A stretch of 11,975 nucleotides of DNA from Novosphingobium sp. (GTDB lineage: Bacteria; Pseudomonadota; Alphaproteobacteria; Sphingomonadales; Sphingomonadaceae): the NCBI GenBank assembly GCA_020853995.1, contig JADYXV010000041.1, positions 1-11,975 on the forward strand, read 5' to 3'. This document shows positions 1-8,471 of the stretch, piece after piece; positions within the stretch are counted from its first letter, which is position 1, and every line of letters begins with the position of its first letter. The translations under genes and the position numbers were made by a program. The notes under the pieces are model-generated. The model made no database searches, had not been told where the DNA came from, and saw only the letters and a list, made by a program, of their open reading frames with translations.

Positions 1-3000
1 ATCCGCCAGTGTTTCATCAAGCGCGGGCCGAACACGCCGGATCAGGCCGCGTTCGAACGCAAGCTGCTCGCAATCCGCAAGCAGACGCAGAACCCGCTGG
101 CCATGATGGCGGAAAAGCATGGTCTGCCGGGCGTAACCCAGCTGTACATGCCCAGCTTCTCGACGCGTACCATCGTTTACAAGGGCCTGCTGCTCGCCAA
201 TCAGGTCGGCACGTTCTACGATGATCTGCGCGATGCCGATTGCGTTTCGGCTTTGGGCCTTGTTCACCAGCGTTTCAGCACCAACACCTTCCCAAGCTGG
301 AAACTGGCGCACCCGTTCCGTTTCATCGCGCACAACGGTGAAATCAATACGGTTCGCGGCAACGTGAACTGGATGAACGCGCGCCGCCGCACGATGGAAT
401 CAGAGCTGCTCGGCCCTGATCTTGACAAGATGTGGCCGCTGATCCCGCATGGCCAGTCAGACACGGCCAGCCTCGATAACGCGCTCGAACTGCTGCTGGC
501 CGGGGGTTACAGCCTTGCCCACGCGGTGATGATGCTGATCCCCGAAGCATGGGCAGGCAATCCTTTGATGTCGCCAGCGCGTCGTGCATTCTATGAATAT
601 CACGCCGCCCTGATGGAGCCATGGGACGGTCCTGCCGCCGTGGCCTTCACCGATGGCCGCCAGATCGGTGCCACGCTGGATCGCAACGGTCTGCGCCCTG
701 CGCGCTTCTCGATCACGCGTGATGACCTCATCTGCATGGCCTCGGAAAGCGGCGTCCTGCCGTTCCGCGAAGAAGATATTGTCCGCAAATGGCGGCTCCA
801 GCCGGGTCGCATGCTCCTGATCGATATGGAGCAGGGCAAGATCATCGAAGACGAAGAGATCAAGGCTGAACTCGCCGCTGCCGAACCTTACGAGGAATGG
901 CTGGGGCAGGCGCAATACAAGCTCAAGGAACTCGACGTGATCGAGCCTGAGCTGGCCGCACTGCCGGTGCAGACCACCTCGTTGCTCGATCGCCAGCAGG
1001 CGTTCGGCTATACGCAGGAAGACATCTCGAAGTTCCTCGAACCGATGGCCATTGCGGGCGATGATCCGCTGGGTTCGATGGGCACCGACACGCCGATTGC
1101 GGTGCTGTCGAAGCGTTCGCGCCTGCTTTACGATTATTTCAAGCAGAACTTCGCGCAAGTCACCAACCCGCCGATTGATCCGATCCGCGAAGAATTGGTG
1201 ATGAGCCTTGTCAGCATGATCGGCCCGCGTCCGAACCTGCTGGGTCAGGATGCCGGCAGCCACAAGCGCCTCGAAGTCGATCAGCCGATCCTGACGAATG
1301 AAGACATCGCCAAGATCCGCTCGGTCGAAGCGGCGCTTGACGGTGCCTTCCGCACGGCCACGATTGACACGACCTGGGCTGCGTCTGCGGGCGCTGAAGG
1401 CCTTGAACTGGCGATCAAGGAAATGTGCTGGGCCGCCACCGAAGCGGTGCTGGCTGACAAGAACATCCTGATCCTGTCAGACCGCAGCCAGAACGAAGAC
1501 CGCATCCCGATGCCGGCGGCATTGGCAACAGCGGCGGTGCATCAACACCTTGTCCGTCAAGGCCTGCGCATGCAGACCGGCTTGGTGGTCGAAACTGGCG
1601 AAGCGCGCGAAGTGCATCACTTCTGCGTGCTGGCGGGCTATGGCGCCGAAGCGATCAACCCGTACCTTGCGCTGGAAACGCTGGAGCAAATCCGCGTTGC
1701 CAAGGAACTGCCGCTTGAGCCCAAGGATGTAAAAAAGAACTACATCAAGGCCATCGGCAAGGGCATCCTCAAGGTCATGTCCAAGATGGGCATCTCGACC
1801 TACCAGTCTTACTGCGGCGCGCAGATTTTCGACGCTGTCGGCTTGTCGAGCGAGTTCATCGAAAAGTACTTCACCGGCACTGCGACCAGCATCGAAGGCG
1901 TGGGTCTTAAGGAAATCGCCGAGGAAACCGTGCGCCGTCATGCCACGGCCTATGGCGATAACCCGATCTACAAGAAGATGCTTGATGTTGGCGGCATGTA
2001 CCAGCTGCGCAATCGCGGCGAAGAGCATGCGTGGACGGCATCGAACATTGCCAACCTGCAACACGCAGTGCGCGGCAATACGTCTGAAAAGTATGCCGAA
2101 TTCGCGCAGTCGATCAACGACCAGTCCGAACGGCAATTGACCATTCGCGGGCTGATGGAACTGAAGAAGGCGGATAAGCCGCTCGACATTTCCGAAGTTG
2201 AACCCGCCAGCGAAATCGTCAAGCGGTTCGCCACCGGCGCGATGAGCTATGGCTCGATCAGCTGGGAAGCGCACACCACGCTGGCCGTGGCGATGAACCG
2301 CATCGGCGGCAAATCGAACACCGGCGAAGGCGGCGAAGACCCTGCACGGTTCACCCCGATGGCCAACGGTGATTCGATGCGCTCTGCGATCAAGCAGGTC
2401 GCCTCGGGCCGCTTTGGCGTGACCACCGAATATCTCGTCAACGCAGACGATGTGCAGATCAAGATGGCGCAGGGCGCAAAGCCCGGTGAAGGCGGGCAGC
2501 TTCCCGGTGACAAGGTCGACAAGACCATCGGCAAGACCCGCCATTCTACGCCGGGCGTCGGCCTTATTTCGCCTCCGCCGCACCATGACATCTACTCGAT
2601 CGAAGACCTCGCGCAGCTCATTCACGACCTTAAAAACGTGAACACCACCGCGCGTATCTCGGTCAAGCTGGTGTCCGAAGTGGGCGTTGGCACCGTGGCT
2701 GCGGGCGTTTCAAAGGCGCGTGCCGACCATTTGACGATTTCGGGCTATGAAGGTGGCACCGGTGCATCGCCGCTGACATCGCTGACGCATGCGGGTTCAC
2801 CGTGGGAAATCGGCCTTGCCGAAACCCAGCAAACCCTGCTGCTCAACAACTTGCGCAGCCGCATTTGCGTGCAGGCCGATGGCGGCATCCGCACCGGCCG
2901 CGATGTGGCTGTTGCCGCATTGCTCGGCGCGGACGAGTTCGGCTTTGCCACCGCACCGTTGATCGCGGCGGGCTGCATCATGATGCGCAAGTGCCACTTG

Positions 3001-4206
3001 AACACCTGCCCCGTCGGCGTTGCCACGCAAGACCCTGTGCTGCGTGCGCGCTTCACCGGTCAGCCTGAACATGTGATCAACTACTTCTTCTTCGTTGCCG
3101 AAGAATTGCGCGCGATCATGGCGGAAATGGGCTTCCGCACCATTGCCGAAATGGTTGGTCGGGTTGACCGGCTCGATACCAACAAGGCGATCCATCACTG
3201 GAAGCTTGAAGGCATCGATCTGTCAAAGCTGCTGCACCAGGTCCAACCGGTTGAAGGCACGACCCTGAACTGGAGCGGCACACAGGACCACGGCCTCGAA
3301 GCAGCGCTCGATCAGGACCTGATCAAGGCCAGCGCTGCGGCATTGGAAAGTGGGCAGGCGGTGCGCCTTGAACGCAATGTGATCAACGTAAACCGCACGG
3401 TCGGCGCGATGCTTTCGGGTGAAGTTGCCCGCAAGTATGGTCACAAGGGTTTGCCAGACAACACCATCCACATCTCGTTCAAGGGTGTGGCGGGCCAGTC
3501 GTTCGGCGCGTTTGTCGCCCACGGCATCACGCTCGATCTGGTCGGCGATGCCAATGACTATGTCGGCAAGGGCCTTTCGGGCGGCCGCGTGATCGTGCGC
3601 CCACCGGCACACGTCGAACGCGATCCGGCAGAGAACATCATCGTTGGCAACACCGTGCTTTATGGCGCGATTGCGGGTGAGGCCTATTTCAACGGCGTTG
3701 CCGGTGAACGCTTCGCCGTGCGCAATTCAGGTGCCGTAGCGGTGGTCGAAGGCACGGGTGACCATGGCTGCGAATACATGACCGGCGGCGTTGTCGCGGT
3801 GCTGGGCAAGACCGGCCGCAACTTTGCCGCAGGCATGTCAGGCGGTGTCGCTTATGTCTATGACATCGACGGCAACTTCGCCGAACTGGCGAACAAGGCA
3901 ATGGTCGATCTGCTGCCGGTATCCGCAGAGCGTGACGAGGATGATGGAGCTGGCCGTCCGCAACAGCGCGGCGTTGATGTCTATGACTTCGGCATGGGCG
4001 ACATGCTCTATCATGATGCAGAACGTCTGCGCGTGCTGGTGGAACGTCACCACCTCTACACCGGCAGTAGCCGTGCCCGCGAAATCCTTGATAACTGGGC
4101 GCAGGCTCTGCCAAAGTTCGTCAAGGTAATGCCGCGCGATTATGCACGCGCCCTGCGCCAGATGGAGGCCGAGCGCCTCGAAGCTGCGTCCGTCGCAGCT
4201 GAATAA
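1..4206 (+). CDS. gltB: Glutamate synthase (NADPH) large subunit, 5'-truncated by window edge
   Basis: The alpha subunit of NADPH-GOGAT takes ammonia from glutamine and transfers it to 2-oxoglutarate, giving glutamate. The frame is open from base 1, so the gene starts before the window; 1401 residues are visible of roughly 1500-1550 usual. Missing is the N-terminal part of the class II glutaminase domain, including the catalytic Cys. What remains of that domain includes FSTNTFPSW and HNGEINT (visible residues 111-117). A central linker domain follows, then the FMN-binding barrel (NTGEGGEDP from residue 773). The 3Fe-4S cysteines are spaced C-x5-C-x4-C at residues 992, 998 and 1003 (CIMMRKCHLNTC). 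The C-terminal GXGXG beta-helix is visible around GQSFGAF and GLSGGRVIV. The stop TAA is at 4204-4206, 13 bases before gltD, so the two form an operon. No frameshift or missing motif is seen in the visible part. Confidence 0.97.
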   Translation: MRQCFIKRGPNTPDQAAFERKLLAIRKQTQNPLAMMAEKHGLPGVTQLYMPSFSTRTIVYKGLLLANQVGTFYDDLRDADCVSALGLVHQRFSTNTFPSWKLAHPFRFIAHNGEINTVRGNVNWMNARRRTMESELLGPDLDKMWPLIPHGQSDTASLDNALELLLAGGYSLAHAVMMLIPEAWAGNPLMSPARRAFYEYHAALMEPWDGPAAVAFTDGRQIGATLDRNGLRPARFSITRDDLICMASESGVLPFREEDIVRKWRLQPGRMLLIDMEQGKIIEDEEIKAELAAAEPYEEWLGQAQYKLKELDVIEPELAALPVQTTSLLDRQQAFGYTQEDISKFLEPMAIAGDDPLGSMGTDTPIAVLSKRSRLLYDYFKQNFAQVTNPPIDPIREELVMSLVSMIGPRPNLLGQDAGSHKRLEVDQPILTNEDIAKIRSVEAALDGAFRTATIDTTWAASAGAEGLELAIKEMCWAATEAVLADKNILILSDRSQNEDRIPMPAALATAAVHQHLVRQGLRMQTGLVVETGEAREVHHFCVLAGYGAEAINPYLALETLEQIRVAKELPLEPKDVKKNYIKAIGKGILKVMSKMGISTYQSYCGAQIFDAVGLSSEFIEKYFTGTATSIEGVGLKEIAEETVRRHATAYGDNPIYKKMLDVGGMYQLRNRGEEHAWTASNIANLQHAVRGNTSEKYAEFAQSINDQSERQLTIRGLMELKKADKPLDISEVEPASEIVKRFATGAMSYGSISWEAHTTLAVAMNRIGGKSNTGEGGEDPARFTPMANGDSMRSAIKQVASGRFGVTTEYLVNADDVQIKMAQGAKPGEGGQLPGDKVDKTIGKTRHSTPGVGLISPPPHHDIYSIEDLAQLIHDLKNVNTTARISVKLVSEVGVGTVAAGVSKARADHLTISGYEGGTGASPLTSLTHAGSPWEIGLAETQQTLLLNNLRSRICVQADGGIRTGRDVAVAALLGADEFGFATAPLIAAGCIMMRKCHLNTCPVGVATQDPVLRARFTGQPEHVINYFFFVAEELRAIMAEMGFRTIAEMVGRVDRLDTNKAIHHWKLEGIDLSKLLHQVQPVEGTTLNWSGTQDHGLEAALDQDLIKASAAALESGQAVRLERNVINVNRTVGAMLSGEVARKYGHKGLPDNTIHISFKGVAGQSFGAFVAHGITLDLVGDANDYVGKGLSGGRVIVRPPAHVERDPAENIIVGNTVLYGAIAGEAYFNGVAGERFAVRNSGAVAVVEGTGDHGCEYMTGGVVAVLGKTGRNFAAGMSGGVAYVYDIDGNFAELANKAMVDLLPVSAERDEDDGAGRPQQRGVDVYDFGMGDMLYHDAERLRVLVERHHLYTGSSRAREILDNWAQALPKFVKVMPRDYARALRQMEAERLEAASVAAE

Positions 4207-4219
4207 GGGTTAGATTACA

Positions 4220-5653
4220 ATGGGCAAGGCAACAGGCTTTCTCGAAATCGAACGCAAGGACCGCACATATGATGCGCCTTCGGAACGGTTGAAGCACTAC
4301 CGCGAATTCGTGATCCCTCACGATGCTGCGGGGCTGAAGGGGCAAGCGGCGCGCTGCATGAACTGCGGCATTCCGTACTGCCATAACGGCTGTCCGGTGA
4401 ACAACCAGATCCCTGACTGGAATCACCTGGTCTATGAAGACGATTGGCGCGAGGCGCTGACCAACCTTCATTCGACCAACAATTTCCCCGAGTTTACGGG
4501 CCGCATCTGCCCCGCGCCTTGCGAGGCAGCGTGCACGCTGAACATCGTCGATCAGCCCGTCACGATCAAATCGATCGAATGCGCCATCGTCGACAAGGGG
4601 TGGAAAGAGGGCTGGATCGAACCACAGGTTCCCGCCAAACAGACGGGCAAGTCGGTTGCGGTTGTCGGCTCCGGTCCCGCAGGCATGGCCGCTGCGCAGC
4701 AATTGGCGCGCGCTGGCCATTCCGTCACGGTGTTCGAAAAGAGCGACCGGATCGGCGGCCTGATGCGTTATGGCATCCCTGATTTCAAAATGGAAAAGAC
4801 CCACATCAACCGTCGCGCAATGCAGATGGAGGCCGAAGGCGTCCAGTTCCGCACCGGCGTCGAAGTGGGTGTCACCGTTTCCTTCGCAAGCTTGCAGGAA
4901 AACTTCGATGCGGTCGTCCTATCGGGCGGCGCTGAAGACCCTCGCGGCCTTGGCATTCCCGGTGCGGAATTGCCCAGCGTGCGCATGGCGATGGAATTCC
5001 TGACCCAGCAGAACAAGCGCAATGCAGGCGATGATGAACTGCGCGCCGCCCCGCGCGGCTCGCTGCTCGCCACCGGCAAGCACGTTGTCGTCATCGGCGG
5101 CGGCGATACCGGGTCTGACTGCGTTGGCACGTCAAACCGTCAGGGTGCCGCTTCGGTCACCCAGCTTGAAATCATGCCCAAGCCGCCTGAAAAGGAAGAC
5201 AAGGCGCTGTCATGGCCGAACTGGCCGCTCAAGCTGCGCACGTCTTCCAGCCACGAAGAAGGCTGCGAGCGCGAATTCGCCGTGCTGACCAAGCGCGTTG
5301 TTGGCGAAAACGATGTCGCTGGCCTCGAATGCGTCCACGTCGAGTGGGTGAATGGCCAGATGCAGGAAGTTGCCGGTAGCGAATTCACGATCAAGGCTGA
5401 CTTGATCCTCCTCGCCATGGGCTTTGTCGGTCCGCGCAAGCAGGGTTTGCTTGAACAGGCCGGCGTTGAACTTGATGCGCGCGGCAACGTCAAAGGCAAC
5501 GTCGCTGATTACAAGACCAGCGTCGAAAACGTCTTTGCCTGTGGTGACATGCGTCGCGGCCAGAGCCTCGTCGTATGGGCCATCCGCGAAGGCCGCCAAT
5601 GCGCCCGCGCAGTGGACGAAGCCTTGATGGGCGTCAGCGAACTGCCACGCTAA
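4220..5653 (+). CDS. gltD: Glutamate synthase (NADPH) small subunit
   Basis: The beta subunit of NADPH-GOGAT, 477 residues, oxidises NADPH and passes electrons through FAD and 4Fe-4S clusters to the GltB FMN site. The N-terminal ferredoxin-like domain has cysteines 46, 49, 54 and 58 (CMNCGIPYCHNGC) and a second group at 97, 101 and 105 (CPAPCEAAC). The FAD-binding Rossmann motif VVGSGPAGMAAA starts near residue 148, and the NADPH-binding motif IGGGDTG is at 292-298. The closing FAD contact region VFACGDMRRGQSLVVWAIREGR is at 438-459. Length and motif order are normal. The ATG at 4220 is preceded by AAGGG (4205-4209), which overlaps the gltB stop codon and has a 10-base spacer. This favours translation coupled to gltB. 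Relatives of this fold include the dihydropyrimidine dehydrogenase N-terminal domain, but the position next to gltB settles the assignment. Confidence 0.97.
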   Translation: MGKATGFLEIERKDRTYDAPSERLKHYREFVIPHDAAGLKGQAARCMNCGIPYCHNGCPVNNQIPDWNHLVYEDDWREALTNLHSTNNFPEFTGRICPAPCEAACTLNIVDQPVTIKSIECAIVDKGWKEGWIEPQVPAKQTGKSVAVVGSGPAGMAAAQQLARAGHSVTVFEKSDRIGGLMRYGIPDFKMEKTHINRRAMQMEAEGVQFRTGVEVGVTVSFASLQENFDAVVLSGGAEDPRGLGIPGAELPSVRMAMEFLTQQNKRNAGDDELRAAPRGSLLATGKHVVVIGGGDTGSDCVGTSNRQGAASVTQLEIMPKPPEKEDKALSWPNWPLKLRTSSSHEEGCEREFAVLTKRVVGENDVAGLECVHVEWVNGQMQEVAGSEFTIKADLILLAMGFVGPRKQGLLEQAGVELDARGNVKGNVADYKTSVENVFACGDMRRGQSLVVWAIREGRQCARAVDEALMGVSELPR

Positions 5654-5672
5654 ACTTTAGCATGCTGACCAG

Positions 5673-5706
5673 TCAAAAGGGGCGTCCGATTGGGCGCCCC
5701 TTTTGA
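5673..5706 (+). terminator. Intrinsic terminator of gltBD, probably bidirectional
   Basis: The arm TCAAAAGGGGCGTCC (5673-5687) pairs with GGGCGCCCCTTTTGA (5692-5706) around the loop GATT. This gives 15 pairs, one of them U.G. The 3' arm carries the T-run (CCCCTTTT). The A-run on the 5' side gives the mirror-image signal on the minus strand, so the same hairpin can end the convergent small gene that stops at 5741. It lies 19 bases after the gltD stop. Confidence 0.9.
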
Positions 5707-5740
5707 GTTTAGAATGCTAGCTGTAATTTTTATAGCTAAG

Positions 5741-6052
5741 TTAGCTGAAAGTGTTTTGAATTTCGGTATCCGTGACTTGAACTCGCAGTGCCTTGCCGCG
5801 TCGAACCGAAAGCGCACCAACAATGATTGCTGGTACAAGATAGAGCAAGAATGCGCCCCAAAAATATTGGCCACCGTCTGCCATTCCGAATCCAGCAATG
5901 AATGATCCAGAGATATATGCTGTAACGACGGAAAGCACTTTGCCTTTCAGGGGATCATCTAGTATTCTTTTGAATAACAGCCACTCCCATAGACTTGCCA
6001 AAAGATAAATCCCTAGTGTTGCTCCAACGAGCGTACCAATTAGTCCTGCCAT
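5741..6052 (-). CDS. Small three-helix membrane protein, unknown function
   Basis: A 103-residue protein that I do not recognise. Three hydrophobic segments are visible at about residues 3-26 (GLIGTLVGATLGIYLLASLWEWLLF), 38-57 and 64-83. Charged loops lie between the first two (KRILDDPLKGK) and after the third (RRGKALR), followed by a polar tail. It should therefore sit in the cytoplasmic membrane. The ATG is preceded by AAAGGGGAAG at a usual spacing, a good ribosome site that supports real translation. The gene and its flanks (about 5710-6135) are clearly richer in A+T than all neighbours, which suggests recent acquisition or weak codon selection. It converges on gltD and shares the hairpin at 5673-5706. 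It lies 86 bases downstream of the HlyC/CorC gene on the same strand, so read-through from that gene is possible. No motif allows a functional guess. Confidence 0.7.
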   Translation of the reverse strand: MAGLIGTLVGATLGIYLLASLWEWLLFKRILDDPLKGKVLSVVTAYISGSFIAGFGMADGGQYFWGAFLLYLVPAIIVGALSVRRGKALRVQVTDTEIQNTFS

Positions 6053-6073
6053 AAACTTCCCCTTTAGTTGTTA

Positions 6074-6101
6074 TGAATATGGGGAGGTATCAAAAGTGCA
6101 A
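6074..6101 (-). promoter_or_regulatory. Candidate promoter of the small membrane protein gene
   Basis: Read on the minus strand, TTGCAC (6101-6096) and TATTCA (6079-6074) are separated by 16 bases. The -10 element ends about 21 bases before the ATG at 6052. The -35 is good but the -10 matches only three of six consensus positions, so this is tentative; the surrounding AT-richness also makes chance matches easier. Confidence 0.3.
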
Positions 6102-6138
6102 GTGAATTGTCCGATGACCTTTTTGTAATTAGGCGTCC

Positions 6139-7467
6139 TCAGCCGTCAGCTTGTGTTTCAACCACCACTGCCGCCTTGCGCTTGCTCACCAGCAATTTGT
6201 CGATCTTGCGGCCGTCCATATCCACCACTTCAAAGCGCCAGCCCTGATCGTGGAAATGCTCGCCCTCGGTCGGCAGTTTCTTGAGCACCGACAGGCAATA
6301 TCCGGCGGTCGTGGCAAACTCGCGGTCGTCGGGCAGATCGATGCCCAGCCGGTCTGCCATGGCATCGGCGGGCAGTGCCCCTGAAATCAGCAGCGATCCG
6401 TCTTCGCGTTCCACCACCATCGGGCTGTCACCGGCATCGCCATGGCCGACAAAGTTGCCTGCGATGGCCGCAAGCAAATCGGCCGGTGTTACAATGCCTT
6501 CAAGGTGGCCGTATTCATCATGCACCAGCGCCACGGCCACTTCGGCCTGCTGGATCATGGTCAGCGCGTCCATCGTATCAAGCTGGTCGGGCACGATGGC
6601 AGGCTTCTTCATCAATCGGCCCAGTTGCACCTTGCGCCCGCGGAGCAATGTGGAAAGCACATCGCGCACTTTGACCACGCCGACGATCTTGTCGACCGAA
6701 CCATCAGCCACGAGCAACAACGAATGGGGTGAGTCTTCAATCGCGGCGCGCAGCTCGATTTCCGGCGCGCGGCGTTCGATCCAGTGCAGCTCGGTGCGCG
6801 GCGTCATCACTTCGCGTACCGGGCGTTCCGCCAGTCGCATGATGCCGCTCATCAGCGCGCGCTCTTCCTCCTCGATCACGCCCGAACGCGTGGCCTCGGC
6901 GAAGATCATGTGCAGTTCTTCGGCGGTAACGTCCTGATCGGTCGCGGCCTTAAGACCCATCATGCGGATCAGCAGGCTCGATGATTTGTCGAGCGTCCAC
7001 ACAAACGGCGCGGTGATCCGCGACATCATCGCCATAGCCGGCGCTGCAATCTTGGCGATGGGTTCAGCGGCGCGCAGGGCCAATTGCTTGGGTACCAATT
7101 CGCCGACGACCAGACTGAGGTACGTTGTGATAGCGATGACGATGGCAAAACCTGCGTCATCGGCAAAGCGTTCGGGCACGCCCCACACGATCAAACGCTC
7201 TGCCGTTGGTCCGCCAAGGCTCGACCCTGAATAGGCACCCGCAATAATGCCGACCAGCGTTATGCCGATTTGCACGGTAGAAAGAAATTTTCCGGGATCG
7301 GCGGCAAGCTCTATCGCAATTCTGGCGCCCTTGCTGCCTTCCTCTGCAGCGACCTTCAACCGCGCAGTGCGCGCAGAGACGATTGCCAGTTCTGACATGG
7401 AAAACAGGCCATTGAGCACAACGAGGCCCAAAATCAGCAGTACGTCGGACCAAGGATAAGGTGTCAC
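6139..7467 (-). CDS. HlyC/CorC (CNNM) family membrane protein with CBS domains
   Basis: A 442-residue protein of the family often annotated as hemolysin-like or CorC. Bacterial members are linked to Mg2+ or Co2+ transport, or to membrane stress. The name hemolysin is historical and no haemolytic role is implied. The N-terminal DUF21/CNNM domain (about 8-175) has membrane segments near 8-31, 62-80, 107-125 and 140-170. It contains the typical SELAIVSAR and VVGELVPKQLAL stretches. The linker EEERALMSGIMRLAERPVREVMTPR leads into two CBS domains (about 217-275 and 286-338). The CorC_HlyC domain (about 348-430) closes the protein. The start is GTG at 7467, chosen because it directly precedes the first membrane segment. 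It has a weak AAGG about nine bases upstream. The family is clear; the transported ion is not. Confidence 0.92.
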   Translation of the reverse strand: MTPYPWSDVLLILGLVVLNGLFSMSELAIVSARTARLKVAAEEGSKGARIAIELAADPGKFLSTVQIGITLVGIIAGAYSGSSLGGPTAERLIVWGVPERFADDAGFAIVIAITTYLSLVVGELVPKQLALRAAEPIAKIAAPAMAMMSRITAPFVWTLDKSSSLLIRMMGLKAATDQDVTAEELHMIFAEATRSGVIEEEERALMSGIMRLAERPVREVMTPRTELHWIERRAPEIELRAAIEDSPHSLLLVADGSVDKIVGVVKVRDVLSTLLRGRKVQLGRLMKKPAIVPDQLDTMDALTMIQQAEVAVALVHDEYGHLEGIVTPADLLAAIAGNFVGHGDAGDSPMVVEREDGSLLISGALPADAMADRLGIDLPDDREFATTAGYCLSVLKKLPTEGEHFHDQGWRFEVVDMDGRKIDKLLVSKRKAAVVVETQADG

Positions 7468-7539
7468 GCGGCGGGCCTTAACAGATTTATGTGCGAAGGC
7501 GAAGTGTGCTGATAAAGTTCTGCTGGATGGGTCATGTAA

Positions 7540-7568
7540 TTGTCGTTCGGGAACCGTTCAGTTAAAAT
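7540..7568 (+). promoter_or_regulatory. Candidate sigma70-type promoter of the OmpA-like lipoprotein gene
   Basis: TTGTCG (7540-7545, four of six matches to TTGACA) and TAAAAT (7563-7568, five of six matches to TATAAT) are separated by exactly 17 bases. Transcription would start near 7575, giving a leader of about 70 bases before the ATG at 7644. This is the best-looking promoter in the window. Confidence 0.6.
7545..7559 (+). promoter_or_regulatory. LexA-box-like direct repeat GTTC-N7-GTTC
   Basis: GTTC at 7545-7548 and GTTC at 7556-7559 are separated by seven bases. This matches the direct-repeat LexA site known in Alphaproteobacteria (GTTCN7GTTC, or GAACN7GAAC on the other strand). It lies wholly within the span from the last -35 base to the end of the spacer, where a repressor would block polymerase. 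A site with eight fixed bases is expected by chance roughly once per 30 kb when both strands are counted, so position is the main argument. It also lies upstream of the divergent HlyC/CorC gene, 78 bases from its start. Confidence 0.4.
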
Positions 7569-7643
7569 GGGCTTATCTAAACTGTCAAAGCAGCAATCCG
7601 GCGCATATGATCGCTCCGGAATGTTGATCCAAGGGGACAGGAA

Positions 7644-8336
7644 ATGAATATTCGTCGCATTATGATGTCGAGCGTTTGCGCGGTATCGCTGATTGGGCTT
7701 TCAGCCTGCGTGACTGATCCGAACACGGGCGAGCAAAAAGTTTCGCGCACGGCGATTGGCGGTCTTGGTGGTGCGCTGGGCGGGGCATTGCTGGGTGGTC
7801 TGATTGGCGGCAAGACCGGGCGTATCGTTGGCGCAGGCATCGGCGGCGTTGCAGGCGGCGTCATCGGCTATCAAAAAGACAAGCAGATCAAGGAACTGCG
7901 CGAACAGACCGCAGGAACCGGGATTGATGTAAGCGAAACCGATGGTGGCAATGCGATCCTCGTCAACTTGCCCAACGGCGTCACATTCGATGTCGATAGC
8001 TCGACCGTGCGTCCGACTTTTGCAGCGACGCTGGACCGCGTGGCACAATCGCTCATGCAGTACCCGAACTCGTTGATCGACGTTTATGGCCACACTGATT
8101 CGACCGGTTCCGACACGTACAACCAGGCCCTGTCCGAACGTCGCGCCCGCGCCGTTGCGGATTATCTGATTTCGCGCGGTGTCGGCTATGCTCGCATCCG
8201 CAGCCAGGGCTTTGGCGAATCACAGCCGATTGCGTCGAATGATTCAGAGCAGGGCCGTTCGGCCAACCGCCGCGTTGAAATCAAGATTGTGCCGATCAGT
8301 CAGGATGATGTGAACGCTGCCCGCACCAGCAACTGA
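7644..8336 (+). CDS. OmpA-family outer-membrane lipoprotein with glycine-zipper segment
   Basis: A 230-residue envelope protein expected to tether the outer membrane to peptidoglycan. The signal peptide ends in lipobox LSAC (residues 19-22), so Cys22 would be lipidated. The next residue is Val rather than Asp, which fits outer-membrane sorting. Residues about 36-77 are a glycine-zipper stretch of the rickettsial 17-kDa-antigen type (GGLGGALGGALLGGLIGG and later repeats), a membrane-inserting or oligomerising element. A short charged helix follows. The C-terminal OmpA domain is at about 104-217, with GHTDSTG and ALSERRARAVADYLISRGV. Asp152 and Arg167 are spaced as in the known diaminopimelate-binding pair of OmpA domains. 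The ATG is preceded by AAGGGGACAGGAA. The gene is monocistronic, with a promoter at 7540-7568 and a terminator at 8361-8390. It resembles Pal or YiaD proteins but lacks the Tol-Pal gene neighbours. Confidence 0.93.
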   Translation: MNIRRIMMSSVCAVSLIGLSACVTDPNTGEQKVSRTAIGGLGGALGGALLGGLIGGKTGRIVGAGIGGVAGGVIGYQKDKQIKELREQTAGTGIDVSETDGGNAILVNLPNGVTFDVDSSTVRPTFAATLDRVAQSLMQYPNSLIDVYGHTDSTGSDTYNQALSERRARAVADYLISRGVGYARIRSQGFGESQPIASNDSEQGRSANRRVEIKIVPISQDDVNAARTSN

Positions 8337-8360
8337 TCACACGTCGATGAAGTGATGCAG

Positions 8361-8390
8361 CGGCGCCGCTCCCACAGGGGCGGCGCCGTT
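8361..8390 (+). terminator. Intrinsic terminator after the OmpA-like lipoprotein gene
   Basis: CGGCGCCGCTCC (8361-8372) pairs with GGGGCGGCGCCG (8377-8388) around the loop CACA. This gives 12 pairs with one U.G. Only three T residues follow, so the stem is very strong and the T-run weak, which is common in GC-rich genomes. It sits 24 bases after the stop codon. Confidence 0.75.
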
Positions 8391-8432
8391 TGCTATGCTG
8401 GGCATACGATTCGCGGTTGACCGCCGCGCCTG

Positions 8433-8461
8433 CCTGCTGGCATCGGCACCGACAGCAGGAG
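8433..8461 (+). promoter_or_regulatory. Hairpin overlapping the ribosome site of the aldo/keto reductase gene
   Basis: CCTGCTG (8433-8439) is the exact reverse complement of CAGCAGG (8453-8459), with a 13-base loop. The 3' arm contains part of the AGGAG ribosome-binding site at 8457-8461, which lies ten bases before the ATG at 8472. If the leader is transcribed, the fold could limit ribosome access. Seven pairs in GC-rich DNA is modest evidence. Confidence 0.3.
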
Positions 8462-8471
8462 ATTTGACGAT

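Noticed and set aside
457..1263. Long minus-strand ORFs antisense to gltB (also 1477-2625)
   Set aside because: They mirror the strong codon bias of gltB, are rich in His, Arg and Asp, show no motif or ribosome site, and lie wholly within a conserved gene.
5690..5905. Plus-strand 71-codon ORF in the AT-rich islet
   Set aside because: It begins inside the gltBD terminator, has no ribosome site, and is antisense to the better supported minus-strand membrane protein gene.
8337..8471. Possible small RNA gene between the lipoprotein and the aldo/keto reductase
   Set aside because: The strong hairpin is well explained as the lipoprotein terminator, and no separate promoter is visible.
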